DNA of 64,000 bases from Lentinus brumalis (lineage: Eukaryota > Basidiomycota > Agaricomycetes > Polyporales > Polyporaceae): NCBI GenBank assembly GCA_001792895.1, contig MARA01000061.1:62001-126000 (forward strand), written 5' to 3'. Of the stretch, positions 34,990 through 46,923 are shown piece after piece; the stretch's first letter is position 1, and every line of letters begins with the position of its first letter. The position numbers and the translations under genes were made by a program. The notes under the pieces are model-generated. The model made no database searches and was not told where the DNA came from. It saw only the letters and a program-made list of their open reading frames with translations.

Positions 34990-37900
34990 ATGGTTGTATC
35001 TTGGATGACATACGCAACTGCGAATACTCAAACTCATCATACACACACACAAAGGAGCAACACACCGGTTAATGGTCAACAGCGCCCCAGCCTGAGCGGA
35101 GGACCTCGGAACGTTAATGCCCGTGACGAGGTCGATGAAGCTCGAGCTGGGATCGGAGGCATATTCTCGGACGGAGACGATCGAAGCGGTTTGCGGGTCG
35201 AGGGAGTCCCCAGGCTGAGCCACCTGAACGATGTAAGTGAAACGCATGCAGCGAAGAAGAAAGTACGGAATAGGGAAGCACGTAGGACTGTACTGCAGCT
35301 AGCATCCTTGAACATCAATGGATACGGGAACTTGCTGCGAGACCATCCAGATAATAAGTGGGGTAAGATTTATCGTATGATGACAGAGCACAGGATTGGA
35401 GTACTACTCCTGCAAGAGACTCACTTGACAAGGGAACGGGTGGCGGCAATCCACCAGATGTTCGCGAAGAAAATCAAGGTTTTCTTCTCGGAGAGCCCGG
35501 ACGCGCCGACGCAGCGGGAGGGTGTAGCGGTGGTTCTGAACGCTCGATATGTCGATACTGCGAAAGCAAGAGCGACGGTATTGGTACCCGGGAGGGCTCT
35601 GCAAGTGGTGGTCTCGTGCCAAGGCGGTGACGTCAAGCATATCTTATGCGTCTACGCCCCGACGTCGAGTGGTGTGGCGGCTCGGAAGACGTTCTTCGAG
35701 GATGTACGCCGCTTCTATGAGGCGAACCCAACCTGCCAGAAGCCTAACTTGATGGCGGGCGACTTTAACACAGTGGAGGACGCGATCGATCAGCTCCCAG
35801 TGGGAGATGGACCGGATTCGTCCATGACGACGCTAGATGATCTGAAGGTTAGTCTGGGACTGATGATGGCGGACGGATGGAGGGTTACGTACCCCAACTT
35901 GAGGGAATACACTTTCCACAGGGGAACGGGCCGTGATGCGGTTTTCTCGAGGCTTGACCGCATCTACATGTCGCACGCGGAGTTCGACAAGGCACGGGAA
36001 TGGGTGATCTGCGAGGCCGGGGTCAGGACGGATCATAGTCTAGTTATGGTTCAGCTCACGCCGGACAACGCACCTCTGATGGGGCAAGGTCGGCCACTCT
36101 TCCCGCTGAAGCTATTGAAGGACAGAGTATTGACGAGGAGGATTAAAGCGAGAGGATTAGAAGCAGGACGCGAACTAGACAGACTCACGGCGCTGGAAGT
36201 GAGGTCAGGATCTGACAACCCGCAGAGAATTCTCCATCGCTTCAAGGTCGCCGCGATGAAGATGGCTAGGGACAGGGAACGCGAGGTGGTTCCGAAACTC
36301 CTGAGGGATATTTGTGAGCGAGAGATGTTGTTACAGGAAAACGGGCACACGAGCGAGCGACGGCGAGCGACGGATGGATTCAACAACTGGGGAAACTACA
36401 GGCTGTCGAGCGTACTGTAGATGGCGCCGAAACTTTAAGGTTTCGGCGAACTCCGAGCTGTACAGTACGAAGCGCTGCGCCGGGCCATATGGGCGCGCGG
36501 CTTACTTACAACACGCCCCTTAAGCTCGCGACCATACCAAAGAATACATCAGTAGAGACGGATCACCTCAGGGGGCTCCTCGTCTGAATCGACCTCCAGT
36601 CGTGCCATGCGCGTTGACAGGCGCCCCTCCACCTCGCCTCCATCCCCTTCAGCTCCTCGAGTCTTCTTCGGCTTGGAGAGTGACTTGGGAGTCGGGCACT
36701 CACGAATATAGTGGCCAACACCACCGCACTGGTGGCATGTGACGTCTGAGCGGGCGATGAGGGCAGACAGGTCGGAGAAATCCGAGATGCTGGCCTGGCT
36801 ACGGCTGAGTTGAGCCTCGAAGCCGGTGATGCGGGTGGTGACAGCGGCAATGGTGAGCGAGTCGAAGGGAAGCGACTCAAGCTGGGTCAGCACGGGGGCA
36901 TACTGAGGGGGGAGGCCTTCGGTGATGACGAGTATGATGTCGACGGTAGTGGCGGGGCATGGGGTATGGGAGAGCTCGAGCGCTCGAGCGCGAACTCGAC
37001 CAATCCAGCGAATGGCGGACTCGTCCTCAGACTTGACCATGCAGAGGAAGGAGCGACGGAGAGAGAGAGCGGAATTGACTGAAGAAGAACGATGCACCTG
37101 CTCCAACGCTTCCCACATCTCGCGAGGGTTTTCCATGCCCATCACGAAAGGCACCTGGGAAGGATCGATACTGAGGATGATCTTCGACCTGGCCATCTCC
37201 CGCTTCTTCTGCTGCACCTGCAACCCCTTCGGACCCTTCGGCATCTCCTCGGACGGGACCTCGAACGCAGGACGGACGACATCCCAGAGGTCCAACGCGA
37301 CGAGGACGGCAACCATCTGAATGCGCCATACCTCGTAGTTGCCCTCGACGAGCAGCGCAACACGGAGTTGACTGGGCTTTTCGTCCATCTTGAATGGTAG
37401 GGACCAGGGGGACAAGGGGAAAAGGGTAGGGACAGTAGTGCTCGGTGTCGAAAGAGGCGTAGTCGAACTGCGGTGGCTCGGGAGGTTACCGACCGTTTGC
37501 GAGCGGTTGAGAACGAGTTGGCGACGAAGACAGCAAGAACGAGCGGATTAAGCTGCAGGGCTCATAACCTGTTGTTACAGGAAAACGGGCACACGAGCGA
37601 GCGACGGCGAGCGACGGATGGATTCAACAACTGGGGAAACTACAGGCTGTCGAGCGTACTGTAGATGGCGCCGAAACTTTAAGGTTTCGGTGAACTCCGA
37701 GCTGTACAGTACGAAGCGCTGCGCCGGGCCGTATGGGCGCGCGGCTTACTTACAACAAGAGACAGCTCTGCGGAAGGTAAAAGCTGATATGAGGATGACC
37801 GAACAGACAAAAATGGCTGAGGCAGAGGCGCTAACAAAACAAGTCCGTCAGCTGAAGCAACGGCGGTATAAGCAACAGCAGCAGGACTCGAGGGCGACGC

Positions 37901-40900
37901 ACCGTCTATATGGCGATCGGCCAACGAAGTATTGGTCGAGATTGCACCGTGAATGCGCGCCCCGAGAAGTGATCCACGCCTTCGAGAAGGAAGGAGTCAC
38001 CGGGGTAGCGGGTGAGAAGTTATATGAGACTGACTCGGTAAAAATGGCGGAAATGGCTAAGATCCACCATATGAATGTCCAGCGCGATGATCCCGACATG
38101 AAAACGGCGGAGGAGCGCGACGAGGATGTACGTGCGGCTCTTGACAGTCTTGATGCCAGACTGAGTGCGATTCAAGCCGAGGAAATGGAGGGTGAGATAA
38201 CGTACCAAGAATGCTTGCTGTCCCTGCGTTTTGCGAAGAATGGTACTGCTCCGGGTTTGGATGGTATTCCTTTCGAACTCTGGAAGACCTTGAATGCTAG
38301 ATATATTGAGGATTCCCGGTTCCACGAACGCGACAAATTTGATGTCGTCAAGTTGCTGACGGCGGCTTTTGAGGATGCCAGGGTATATGGCGTCGACGCT
38401 AGCACTTCGCTCGCCCATGGTTGGATTGCGCCTATCTATAAGGAAAAGGGGGAGAGGACGAGGGTAGTCAATTATAGACCTATAACGCTCCTAAATACTG
38501 ACTACAAACTCCTGAGCAAGACACTGGCGGTGAGGTTAGCCAGTGTGGCTCCGTGTATCGTCCATAAAGCACAGGCGGGTTTCGTCCCGGGCAAGCGCAT
38601 CCACAACCACACACAATTGGCCCGAATGATGATGCTATGGGCGGAGGAAAATGATGCGGATGGTGCGATCGTAGCTCTTGATCAAGAGAAGGCCTACGAT
38701 CGAATTGCGCACGACTACCTGTGGAAAGTCCTGGCACGTTTCGGGTTCCCGGTGACCTTCATACGGCTAGTACAGTCGCTGTATAAGAATGCAGTAACGT
38801 CTGTCATGGTAAACGGAATTCTAAGTGGAGCGTACCGAGTCTACCGAGGGGTACGACAGGGCGACCCCCTGTCCTGTCTACTATTTGATCTCGCCATTGA
38901 GCCCTTGTCAGCGATGATACGGAAATCGGCGATAGAAGGTTTCAACATACCGAGGTGCCATGAGGTCCTGAAAGCAGTTCTATTCGCTGACGATACGACT
39001 GTGTATCTGTCCAGTCGTGATGATTTCAGTCTGCTGCAGAGGGTGCTGGATACCTGGTGTTCCGCGGCGAAGGCGCGTTTCAACATCGGCAAGACCGAGA
39101 TAATCCCCATTGGGAGTGTCGCTCACCGGGAACGCATGGCGGAGACCTATCGGGCCACAGGATCCTGGGGTAACTACCCCAGAGGGGTCCATGTCGCGCA
39201 GAATGGAGAGGCAGTCAGGATACTTGGGGCGTATTTCGGGAACGGCATCGACCAAGTAGGAGTCTGGTCTCTCGTCCTGACGAAAATAATGGCGATGAGG
39301 CAGCCTCTGATGAAAGTGATGGCAAGATGGAGAGCAGGGCATGCGTCGATCCAGGGGAGGAGACATGTGGCCCAAATGATCGTGGGCGGTATGACACAGT
39401 TCCTGACGATGGTGCAGCGAATGCCGGACGCTATCGTCATGCGTCTGAACAAGGTGATAAGAGGCTATCTGTGGGATGATCGGGTTAATACACCTGTCGG
39501 TATGAAGCACGTCTACCTGCCTGTATCGAAGGGCGGCCTAGGAATGATCGACTTAGAGGCTAGGAATGAAGCAATTGACGTTATGTGGCTTAAAATGTAT
39601 CTGGACTTTGGGGAGGACAGACCGATGTGGGCGTTCCTGGTAGACGATCTACTGGCGACGTATGTCTGTAAGGACTGTAAGCCGAGACAGAAAGACCAAA
39701 GACGGAATCCCTTCCTTCAACGCTGGAAGCCGAGGGTAAATGGACTGCCGGCGGCGCTGAAGGGGATGACGGCGGTAGCGAGGAAGTACAAGCTACGATT
39801 GGAAGGTCTAGCTTTCTCTAGGGCAATCTTGCGCGCGATGCCGATGTGGGACCACATCTACGCTGACGCGGCCAGGATAGGGAGGCTTTCGATGCCCTCC
39901 AAGTTGCTCACATGTCTTCAGCAGACCCATGGTGCGACAACGGTAGGGGATTTTGAGGACCTAGCCGGAACGCTCGATTGCCGGGGTCATCAGCCGAGAG
40001 CGTCCTGCAGCTGCGAAAGTTGTAACAACTTGAGAGACGTAGATGGATGCGCCAACCCTCACCTGTGTAGCATACGGGCGCGAGATCTCATTGGCACGCT
40101 ACCGGGTAAATGGAACCCAACGGGAGCGCACCCAGAGGACTACGAGAAAGCGGTAATGAGTGATTTGAGCAAGGATAATCTGGCGGAGGACCTGGTACCC
40201 TTTGATAGGTGTATCACGACGTACGGGAATATTGGTAGCACCTTTCGAATATTCACGGATGGTGAACCCGTGACCAATGCTCGTATGGAGACGATGATAG
40301 AGGAGGACGGAGATGTGATGATAATAGCTTCTGACGGATCGTGCGTACACAACGGGGAGAAACGAGCCCGTGCGGGCGCAGGAATATACGTTGAGGGTCG
40401 CCCGGATCTCTGCAGAAGTGTCCGACTACCCGACGAGCTCGAGCAAACCAACCAAACAGGCGAAGTAGTGGCGGCGTACCTGGCGTTCAGGACGGCGGGC
40501 GAGAAAACGAGGATGGTGCTGGAAACTGACTCTCAGACAACTAAGCACGCACTAACGATATGGAAACCCCAACACGAGGATACGGGGTATCTCCTCCAGA
40601 AGAATGCGGATATGACAAGGGCGGTAATAGCCCAGCTGAGGAAGCGTAAGGCGCATACGCTCCTCAAATGGATTAGAGGTCACGCCGGTCATGTACGCAA
40701 TGAAGCGGCGGACAAGCTCGCAGCGGCGGGAGCGGAGAAGTTGATAAGCGACCAGATTAGCCTAGATACCCCGGCGGAATACAGAATATCAGGGGTTAAG
40801 CTACAAGCAATGACTCAAAAGCTAGCGTACCGGGCAATACAAGCGAAGAAGGACGCGATGACGAATCCTCGGCCACGCGCAGTCGCGAATTTGGACCGGA

Positions 40901-41595
40901 TAACGAGCGGGGTGCAGGCGGCTTTTGGGGCCCAGATCCATGACGAAACCATATGGCTCTCTCTCCGGTCGAAGCATATATCGAGGCAGGCCTCACAATT
41001 CATGTGGATGGCGATCCATGACGGATATATGATCGGATCCCACTGGCTTCGACCGAAGATGGGGATAGAGCTACAGGCTCGGGCGATGTGCGCAATATGC
41101 GGAGAGTGCGAGACGATGACACACATCATCCTAGAATGTAATGCAGTTGGACAGGAACTACTATGGGGACTACTCCAACAAACCTGGAACCTGACGAAGG
41201 CGTCTTGGCACGCACCATCCTGGGGAACAGCTTTCGGGGCTGCATGCGCGACTTTTGAGTCAGAGACCGGCTCGAGGCAAACGGCTCTTGAGCAGCTATG
41301 GTGTATTCTATGCACCGAGACGCTGCACCTAATCTGGAAAATTAGATGCGAACGGGTCATTCAGAGGGAAGGAGAAGAGTTCACGGTGAACGAAATCACA
41401 AACCGATTCTATGCGGCTATGGACTCGAGGCTGGCCCTAGATCGCAGATCAGCTGCGATGGCGAGAGGGAAGAGGGCGCTAAAGCCGAGGGACGTTGAAC
41501 GAATTTGGGAACCAATAATCGACGATAGGCTGAACTTACCACCCAAATGGGTAACAAACAGCGGGGTTTTAGTGGGTATTAAACGGGGGGGGTGA
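34990..41595 (+). CDS. LINE ORF2: endonuclease, reverse transcriptase, RNase H (interrupted)
   Basis: Coding parts 34990-36325 and 37763-41595; between them sits the gag-only LTR element with its second AGAGA copy. Leaving these out keeps the frame (1722 residues). An APE-type endonuclease is at about 35290-36060 (LNINGYGN, LLLQETHL, YAPTS, MAGDFN, SRLDRIY, TDHSLV). The reverse transcriptase is at about 38200-39150 (APGLDGIPFELWK, YRPITLL, GFVPGKR, RQGDPLS, catalytic FADD near 38983). RNase H is at about 40320-40720 (SDGS, QTGEVVAAY, ETDSQ, GHAGHVRNEAAD). A C-terminal CAICGECETMTHIILEC resembles the Cys/His knuckle of other LINEs. All catalytic motifs are present. As assembled, ORF2 is cut between endonuclease and reverse transcriptase, so this copy cannot move by itself. 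Confidence 0.9.
36326..36513 (-). repeat. LTR (3' in element orientation)
   Basis: 188 bp. It holds a small inverted repeat, CCGAAAC/GTTTCGG, around TTTAAG. Confidence 0.92.
36549..37388 (-). CDS. Copia-type Gag with CCHC zinc knuckle
   Basis: 279 residues from the ATG at 37388 (MDEKPSQLRV); the frame is open further upstream without an ATG. The N-terminus EGNYEVWRIQMVAVL...LWDVV is the usual opening of Ty1/Copia Gag proteins (DUF4219 type), followed by a UBN2-like body with MWEALEQVHRSSS and WIGRVRARALELSH. The knuckle is CHQCGGVGHYIREC (C-x2-C-x4-H-x4-C). A short charged tail follows. It should package element RNA into particles. The frame closes before the 3' LTR with no trace of downstream pol. 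Confidence 0.9.
   Translation of the reverse strand: MDEKPSQLRVALLVEGNYEVWRIQMVAVLVALDLWDVVRPAFEVPSEEMPKGPKGLQVQQKKREMARSKIILSIDPSQVPFVMGMENPREMWEALEQVHRSSSVNSALSLRRSFLCMVKSEDESAIRWIGRVRARALELSHTPCPATTVDIILVITEGLPPQYAPVLTQLESLPFDSLTIAAVTTRITGFEAQLSRSQASISDFSDLSALIARSDVTCHQCGGVGHYIRECPTPKSLSKPKKTRGAEGDGGEVEGRLSTRMARLEVDSDEEPPEVIRLY
37555..37569 (-). promoter_or_regulatory. Primer-binding site, initiator tRNA-Met half
   Basis: The plus strand reads GCAGGGCTCATAACC, the sequence of the anticodon arm of initiator tRNA-Met, so the element RNA is complementary to it. It abuts the 5' LTR with no gap. Priming by an internal half-tRNA is known for Copia-type elements. Confidence 0.85.
37570..37757 (-). 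repeat. LTR (5' in element orientation)
   Basis: 188 bp, differing from the other LTR at two positions (near 36447/37691 and 36487/37731). Confidence 0.92.
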
Positions 41596-41634
41596 GGAGG
41601 AGCAGTGGCCTGCGCACGGCTCCTCCTCACCCCC
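41588..41634 (+). other. Perfect hairpin at LINE 3' end
   Basis: A 16-bp stem (GGGGGTGAGGAGGAGC and its complement) with a 15-nt loop overlaps the ORF2 stop codon. In several LINEs a 3' hairpin is the recognition signal of the element's own reverse transcriptase, and that role here is inferred. Confidence 0.7.
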
Positions 41635-41853
41635 TGCGTTTCGAGTCCCACACACAGTGCGTAAATGCATTTCCTCGCGGTGGACCTAACTCCTTACATA
41701 ATTACATTCCCACTCTATTTATTATGGTAACATATCCCAGGCTAATGGCCTCGGATAAGCTACCTAGCGTGTCTGGCTAATGCTCTTTAGCCACGAACTG
41801 TATGACAAGCCCTAATGGGGACTACTGTGGTTCAAGACAATATACGCTCCACC

Positions 41854-41868
41854 AAAAAAAAAAAAAAA
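41854..41868 (+). other. LINE A-tail
   Basis: Fifteen A, directly followed by the 3' target duplication. Confidence 0.85.
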
Positions 41869-41882
41869 GACAGAAGGCTTCT
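41869..41882. repeat. Target-site duplication of LINE, 3' copy
   Basis: GACAGAAGGCTTCT, the partner of 20644-20657. Confidence 0.85.
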
Positions 41883-42515
41883 CTCTTCGAAGAACAAGGT
41901 GGCGTACATGGCAGTCCGAGTGTTATTGATATCTGACCGCCAACCGACCTTTTCGGACGCGGCACTCCGCTGCTCGTCCGACAGAAGGATTCCGGAGCTT
42001 TTCTATCTTCTAGACCGACTTCTAAGTACGCTCTCACTGCGCCCAGGAACTCGAACCTAGCGACATGCGCGGTCCGGCCGATGCAGCACGCAAGGTTTTG
42101 AATGGGCCTCCGGTGAGAGAGATCTGGCACAAACGGACAGGGCCTACTTCGACGGTGACCTGATAGCGAGCCGAGGGAACTGGGACTGTGCCAGGTGTAT
42201 GCGGCGGCGTCGGAGGGAAGCTGAGATCGAAGGGCACAGCGATAAGTGCGGAAGTGCTCGCTAGAAAGACCGCAGCGTATGAGGATTCCCTGGAACTCCA
42301 TCTGGCCACTCGAAGGTCGTGACTGCCGTCCCCAGCCACAACGTACTGATCACCACCCTCTGTCGCCTCCGATCACGGCGCGATGATTTCGTGTAAGGAA
42401 TGACTCGACCCAAAGCTGTACAGGGTGATAGCATCTGATGAGTGGCAACGTCCTACAGTAAGTAGTCTGAGTGTCATGAGTGTACGCCCAGAAGGTCCCG
42501 GTACCGCTCAGCGTG
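41883..42515. other. Intergenic, no gene recognised
   Basis: Original host sequence to the right of the LINE. A minus-strand open frame at 42034-42339 has no recognisable content. Confidence 0.45.
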
Positions 42516-44663
42516 TCACGGTCGGATCGCACCAGAGACACCTGTACAGAAGAGGCGAGCTGTGAGTCACGATGACCCTCAAGAGAACGACTTGCAACCG
42601 ACCTCCGACGAACGAATCCTGTCTCTCGTTCGAGAGGTCCTCAAGAGTCTTCTGCTTCGTCTCCTTGATCAGCAGTGTCGACCCTACACCAGTCAGCATG
42701 AAGAACGCAAGTATCTGCAGCCTGCATAGACAATCTCAGTCAGAACCCTGTTGGGTACGAAACGAGCAGAACCGACGCACAAGTGCCCAAGGAAGTGATT
42801 GGAGTTTGGCCCTCCGCCGATGTCCTTGAGGTTTGCGAACCCGACCTGGGCGATGATTGCACCGAGCTTCCCGCTCGCGGCCGATATCCCGTGCGCTGTC
42901 GAGCGGTACCGCGTCGGGAAGGCCTCCCCAGGAACGATGAACGTCGTCGTATTGGGGCCGAAGTTCATGAAGAAGTTGGCGAGGCAGTACAGGAAGACGA
43001 ACGCCTTCGTTCCTGGCTCCGTCTCCCTCATCTTGTCGAACGCAGACCCTGCAGCAGACTCGCATAAGCACCGCAAACGCTCGGGACCAAAGAAGCACGG
43101 TGAGATGTGTAGAAATTCTGTGCTCACCCATAACGATGAACAAGACGGCGAGCACTATGAAGCCCATGAGCTGGATTGGCTTCCGTCCCCACCTGTCAAT
43201 CAACAGGAACGTCGCCCAGTACCCAGGCACGAGGCCCGCTACCGACAGGATGATGTTCCCCACCGCGAGGTTCCTCAACGTCCCATACACCGCCTGCGGT
43301 GAGAGATCTCCCAGCGTCGCCCCCCCAAAATGGATCGCCTCCAGGACGATCGGGGTGTTGAGCCCGAGCCCGTAGAACGCGACATCGAGCGCGAACCACG
43401 AGTACGCCGTCCCGACGAGCAGCAGCCAGTTCTCCCGCCGCGCGAAGTACGCCCCGAAGTCGTAGCGCGACGCGCGCGGCGCCTGCACGCGCTGCACGAC
43501 CGCGTCCGGGTCCACGTAGTACGTGCCCATGGTGAGGAAGTCCTCGACGTCCTGCGCCGCCTGGTGCACGTTGCGCTCGACGTCCATCGTGAACCGCGGG
43601 GTCTCGGGGATCGTGAGGCGGAAGTAGAGCGCGACTGCCCCCGGGACGCAGCCGAAGCCGATGAGGAGGCGCCACATGTAGTCGACCCACTCGGTGTCGG
43701 TGACGATGCCGGGCCCGGGCCCGGTGGCGCCTCCCGGTGCTACGGAGTGTAGGACTTGCGTCTTGTACGCGGTGACTACAATGAGCGCGATTATGGAGGC
43801 AGCTATGTACGCGGCCAGAGTTAGAGGGTGTGGCGGATGCAGGTAAGCGGAGTACTCACTGAGCTGACCCCAGCCCTGATTCGCAAACACGGCAGTCATC
43901 ATCCTCCCGCGAATGCGGGTCGAAGAGAACTCGGAAGAGATGACCGCCGACAAGGGGTAGTCGCCCCCAATGCCGACCCCCATAATGAACCGCCAGACGA
44001 CCAACACCCCGATGATATTGACGGCGCGCAGGCCCGAACCAGCGAGTGCCTGGCCGAAGGTGGCTATAATGATGATCATAAGCTCTATGCCGTCTGCGAT
44101 ACGCGACATTGTGAGCCTCTGCTGAATCTATGAATTTATGAGTGGAGGGGCTCACACATCCGCTTGCGGCCGAACACGTCGCCGAGCCATCCAAAGAGTA
44201 GTTGGCCAATCAAGGTCCCAACCGGGGTTGCGACTTTGATACCGAGGTCCTGCGCATTGGTCAACACGCCATCTACAGGACACATCCTCATCAGCATGCC
44301 CTGAACGTTCTGAAGACAGATGTCGCGTACTAGGTCCGTAGCAGTAGCCCAACATCGTCGCTGCGATGCCAATGCCGAATATATCGTACGCGTCGGTGAA
44401 GAACCCGACGCCCGCAACCATGCAGACTTTGACATGGAACCACCTGTACACGTTACGTCAGTACTATGTGTAGTACATATGTGTGCGCGAAGCTGATATT
44501 GATGAAAAGATGCTCACGAGAAGTCCGCTTGGTCAATTTCTGCGAGTGCCGCGCGCCGCCGCGAGTTCAAAACGATGCTGTCTTCTCTGCCGAACGTGGA
44601 GAGTGGCACGTCCGCGCTGGACCCGCACCCCTCATCGGCAGCGTACGAGTCGGTCCCAGTCAT
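42516..44663 (-). CDS. PHO84-type inorganic phosphate permease, copy 2
   Basis: Phosphate:proton symporter of the major facilitator superfamily. Exons 44518-44663, 44331-44443, 44156-44272, 43860-44093, 43128-43802, 42781-43048, 42603-42721 and 42516-42541 give 565 residues. It keeps [82 protein letters not shown] and [19 protein letters not shown] Gly/Pro-rich insert (GGATGPGPG) lies in the loop after helix 4 or 5. The last exon is only 26 nt and gives a short tail VSGAIRP. The intron layout matches copy 3, so the two are close duplicates. It is divergent from copy 3 across 2.3 kb. Confidence 0.93.
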
Positions 44664-46923
44664 TGGGGTGCCGGATGAGACTCGGAGTGTGGAGGGAGCG
44701 CGATGCGCTTGCGTGGGGGAGGTGGGTATCGATCGTGCACTTGAGGTATGAGGTGAGAGACTCGGAAACGAGTGGCGAGCATGGTTTTGTTTCGTCTAGA
44801 CGCAGGAGTCATGGGGCAATACGGCGGACAAGCGATCGGAGCTGCCTGCGAGAACAAGGCGTACGCACAGACATAAGTTGCCATGTATGCAGTTATACTG
44901 CGATGATGCAGATCGCAGCCTGGGCGCCGTTGTTCGCAAGGCGTCGCGCTTACTTACAGTATGACGGACGAACGTTGGTCTTGCAGCTCTCGAGGATAAT
45001 GTCGTTGGCAAAGGTGCCTGAGACTCGCGGCACCCTAGGTCTCGTCCGAACTCGTCGCCTTGACCGTTTAGGTGCCGAATGTGCCAGTATGTTTCGATGC
45101 ACTGGAGGAGTGAGCGACTGCCGGCGTAGCATGTCCAGTGCAAGCAGGACAACGGTGGCACTGTGGCACAACGGCGGCGATGGACCCGAGGGAAGAGGGA
45201 AAATTCTACGGTACTTACCATCTTGCTGGAGTCCGGACCCCGAGAGGTCTACCGCCTTGCTTGCGCATGCGGGCAATGTCAGGACGATGCTCCAGCGAGC
45301 CGAGTAAGTCGAGCGTACGATTGAGTCGGACGTCAGACTCAATGCTATGTACTGATATCTTGCCGAGAGGTGGTTCGGGTCAACACGGGAGGTGACGAGC
45401 ATTGGTGAACGGCACATGTGGTAGGAAACGCACCCGTTGACATCCATTTGCGATGCGTGCAGTGATGAGGTCCGCCGTCGAAGGTCCAAGCAGTGCCTCC
45501 CGTCTTCGTCTGGCCTAAAGGCCACACGCAGTGTAAGAACAGCATAGGAAGCTGAACGTCTCTCGGAGTCAAAAACTGCGCTAGAAGACACAACCATAAG
45601 ACGGTGGAACAGATGCGGTGGTCCACAGGCTCGATAGGGTCCTGCGGGGGACACGTTCAGCATCTTATCGGGACGACACTCGCGGCAAGAGCATCCGGTA
45701 ATTCAGAGTCGAATCAGAGTCGACAGCATCCCCGCGAAAGGCACTATCGCGATCAGATTGTGGACAGATGACTCCATTGCGCGGAGGTTCTGAACGCGAA
45801 TAGCCAGGGCACCCGCAGTCCTGATCCTTCTCGTGCTTCCAACACCCGTGAGCCGAAATGAACAGAGTATGATACAGCAAGCGGCGAGCCGCACATGTAC
45901 CTGGCACGCCGCTGCCCTGGGAGAGGCTGCCGAGACCGCAGGTGAATCGAAGGGCCCAGCGTCACGGAGAGTTTACGAGAAGCAGCCAAGGCCAAAAGTG
46001 GGGTCGCCTCGCCACGGCTCCTCGCGGCCTCGATGCATTCAATTTCGGAGCCCCGGAGGAGCGTGCTTGTGCAGATCCGAGAGCCCAGAAATTGCGCCGC
46101 CGAGAACGTCTGAGACGCACTGTGATCGCAGATGTCCGGCGCGACACGAGCCGTGCACCATGGAGGATGTCCCACACGGTGGCACTCGCGCGAAGCAGAT
46201 GCAGTGTGTACCCTGGAACTTCCTCGAGGAGGAGGGAACCACAACGCACCGCTCAACAGGCGGTGTACGCAGTGACCAATACACTAGAAGCCTGGCACGG
46301 CCTAGATGCACAGAACCTTGCGAGGGTTACGACGGCGGCGCACCGACTGTGGTGCACCGCTATGGACTAAAGTAGTGGCAAGTGGTGCACATGGAGCGAA
46401 GAGCACGGTCGTCGGGAGAGGGGAGAGACCGGGACACAAATTGATCAGATCCCGGGTTGTCCGCAATCTTCAGCGGTGCGCTCAGAGCACGGAGGGATCT
46501 TGAGCGAGCGTCGGCGGAGCGTTGTCGAGTGGATTTTCACGAAGGTGCGTCGAGGCGCATCAGCGGAGGGCTGGAGACATCGGGTATATAGTCGCCATCG
46601 ATGGGAGCGGGCAGGGCCGCAGCGAGCCCGACAAGCACGGCCAGAGACGTCGTTCAACGAGAAGACACAGCGTGAGAACGTGCGAACCACCCCCACCTGC
46701 CATATGCGGCCGAGCCCCCGCACGCGCTGATTGGCTGGCGAGTACGAACGTGCAAGGGACGGCGGTGCGGTAGCCCAGGTCGCTCCTTGCACTCAAGCTT
46801 TGATGCTTCGGAGCACCGTCTGCCGATGTCGTCTGCCAACTTAAAAGCAGCGCGCTGGCCCAGGGGCGGACGCCAGCCCTTCCCCACGAGCCCCCCTTGC
46901 TCTCGCCTCGACACTCCTTTGCG
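44664..46923. other. Divergent region between phosphate permeases 2 and 3
   Basis: 2.26 kb without a supported gene. A TATATA lies near 46586, about 335 bp before the copy 3 ATG. I saw no clear CACGTG Pho4-type site. Confidence 0.5.

Larger units (their letters stand above)
36326..37757 (-). mobile_element. Gag-only Copia-type LTR retrotransposon (TR-GAG-like)
   Basis: 1432 bp with two 188-bp LTRs (TG...CA ends; 2 differences between copies), a 5-bp target duplication AGAGA (36321-36325, 37758-37762), a primer site matching half of initiator tRNA-Met, and a single gag gene on the minus strand. No protease, integrase or polymerase. It must borrow these from a full Copia element. It matches the layout called TR-GAG in plants. 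Confidence 0.92.
20658..41868 (+). mobile_element. Tad-like LINE with two nested insertions
   Basis: A non-LTR retrotransposon bounded by a 14-bp direct repeat and ending in 15 A. It carries a gag-like ORF1 (zinc knuckle) and an ORF2 with endonuclease, reverse transcriptase and RNase H, the domain order of the fungal Tad clade. Without the CACTA element (20782-27703) and the gag-only LTR element (36326-37757) and their target duplications, it is about 12.8 kb. Of that, about 4 kb is 5' leader, unusually long. Both ORFs are open apart from the LTR-element insertion. The 5' boundary rests on the duplication and on the exact start of the 79-bp repeat at 20658. Confidence 0.85.

Noticed and set aside
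41637..41650. tRNA B-box-like TTTCGAGTCCC
   Set aside because: No A box at the right distance and no cloverleaf. It is part of the LINE 3' region.
20505..42301. Possibility that the LINE interrupted a minus-strand gene
   Set aside because: Joining the flanks gives a short open stretch but no recognisable protein or splice pattern on either side.
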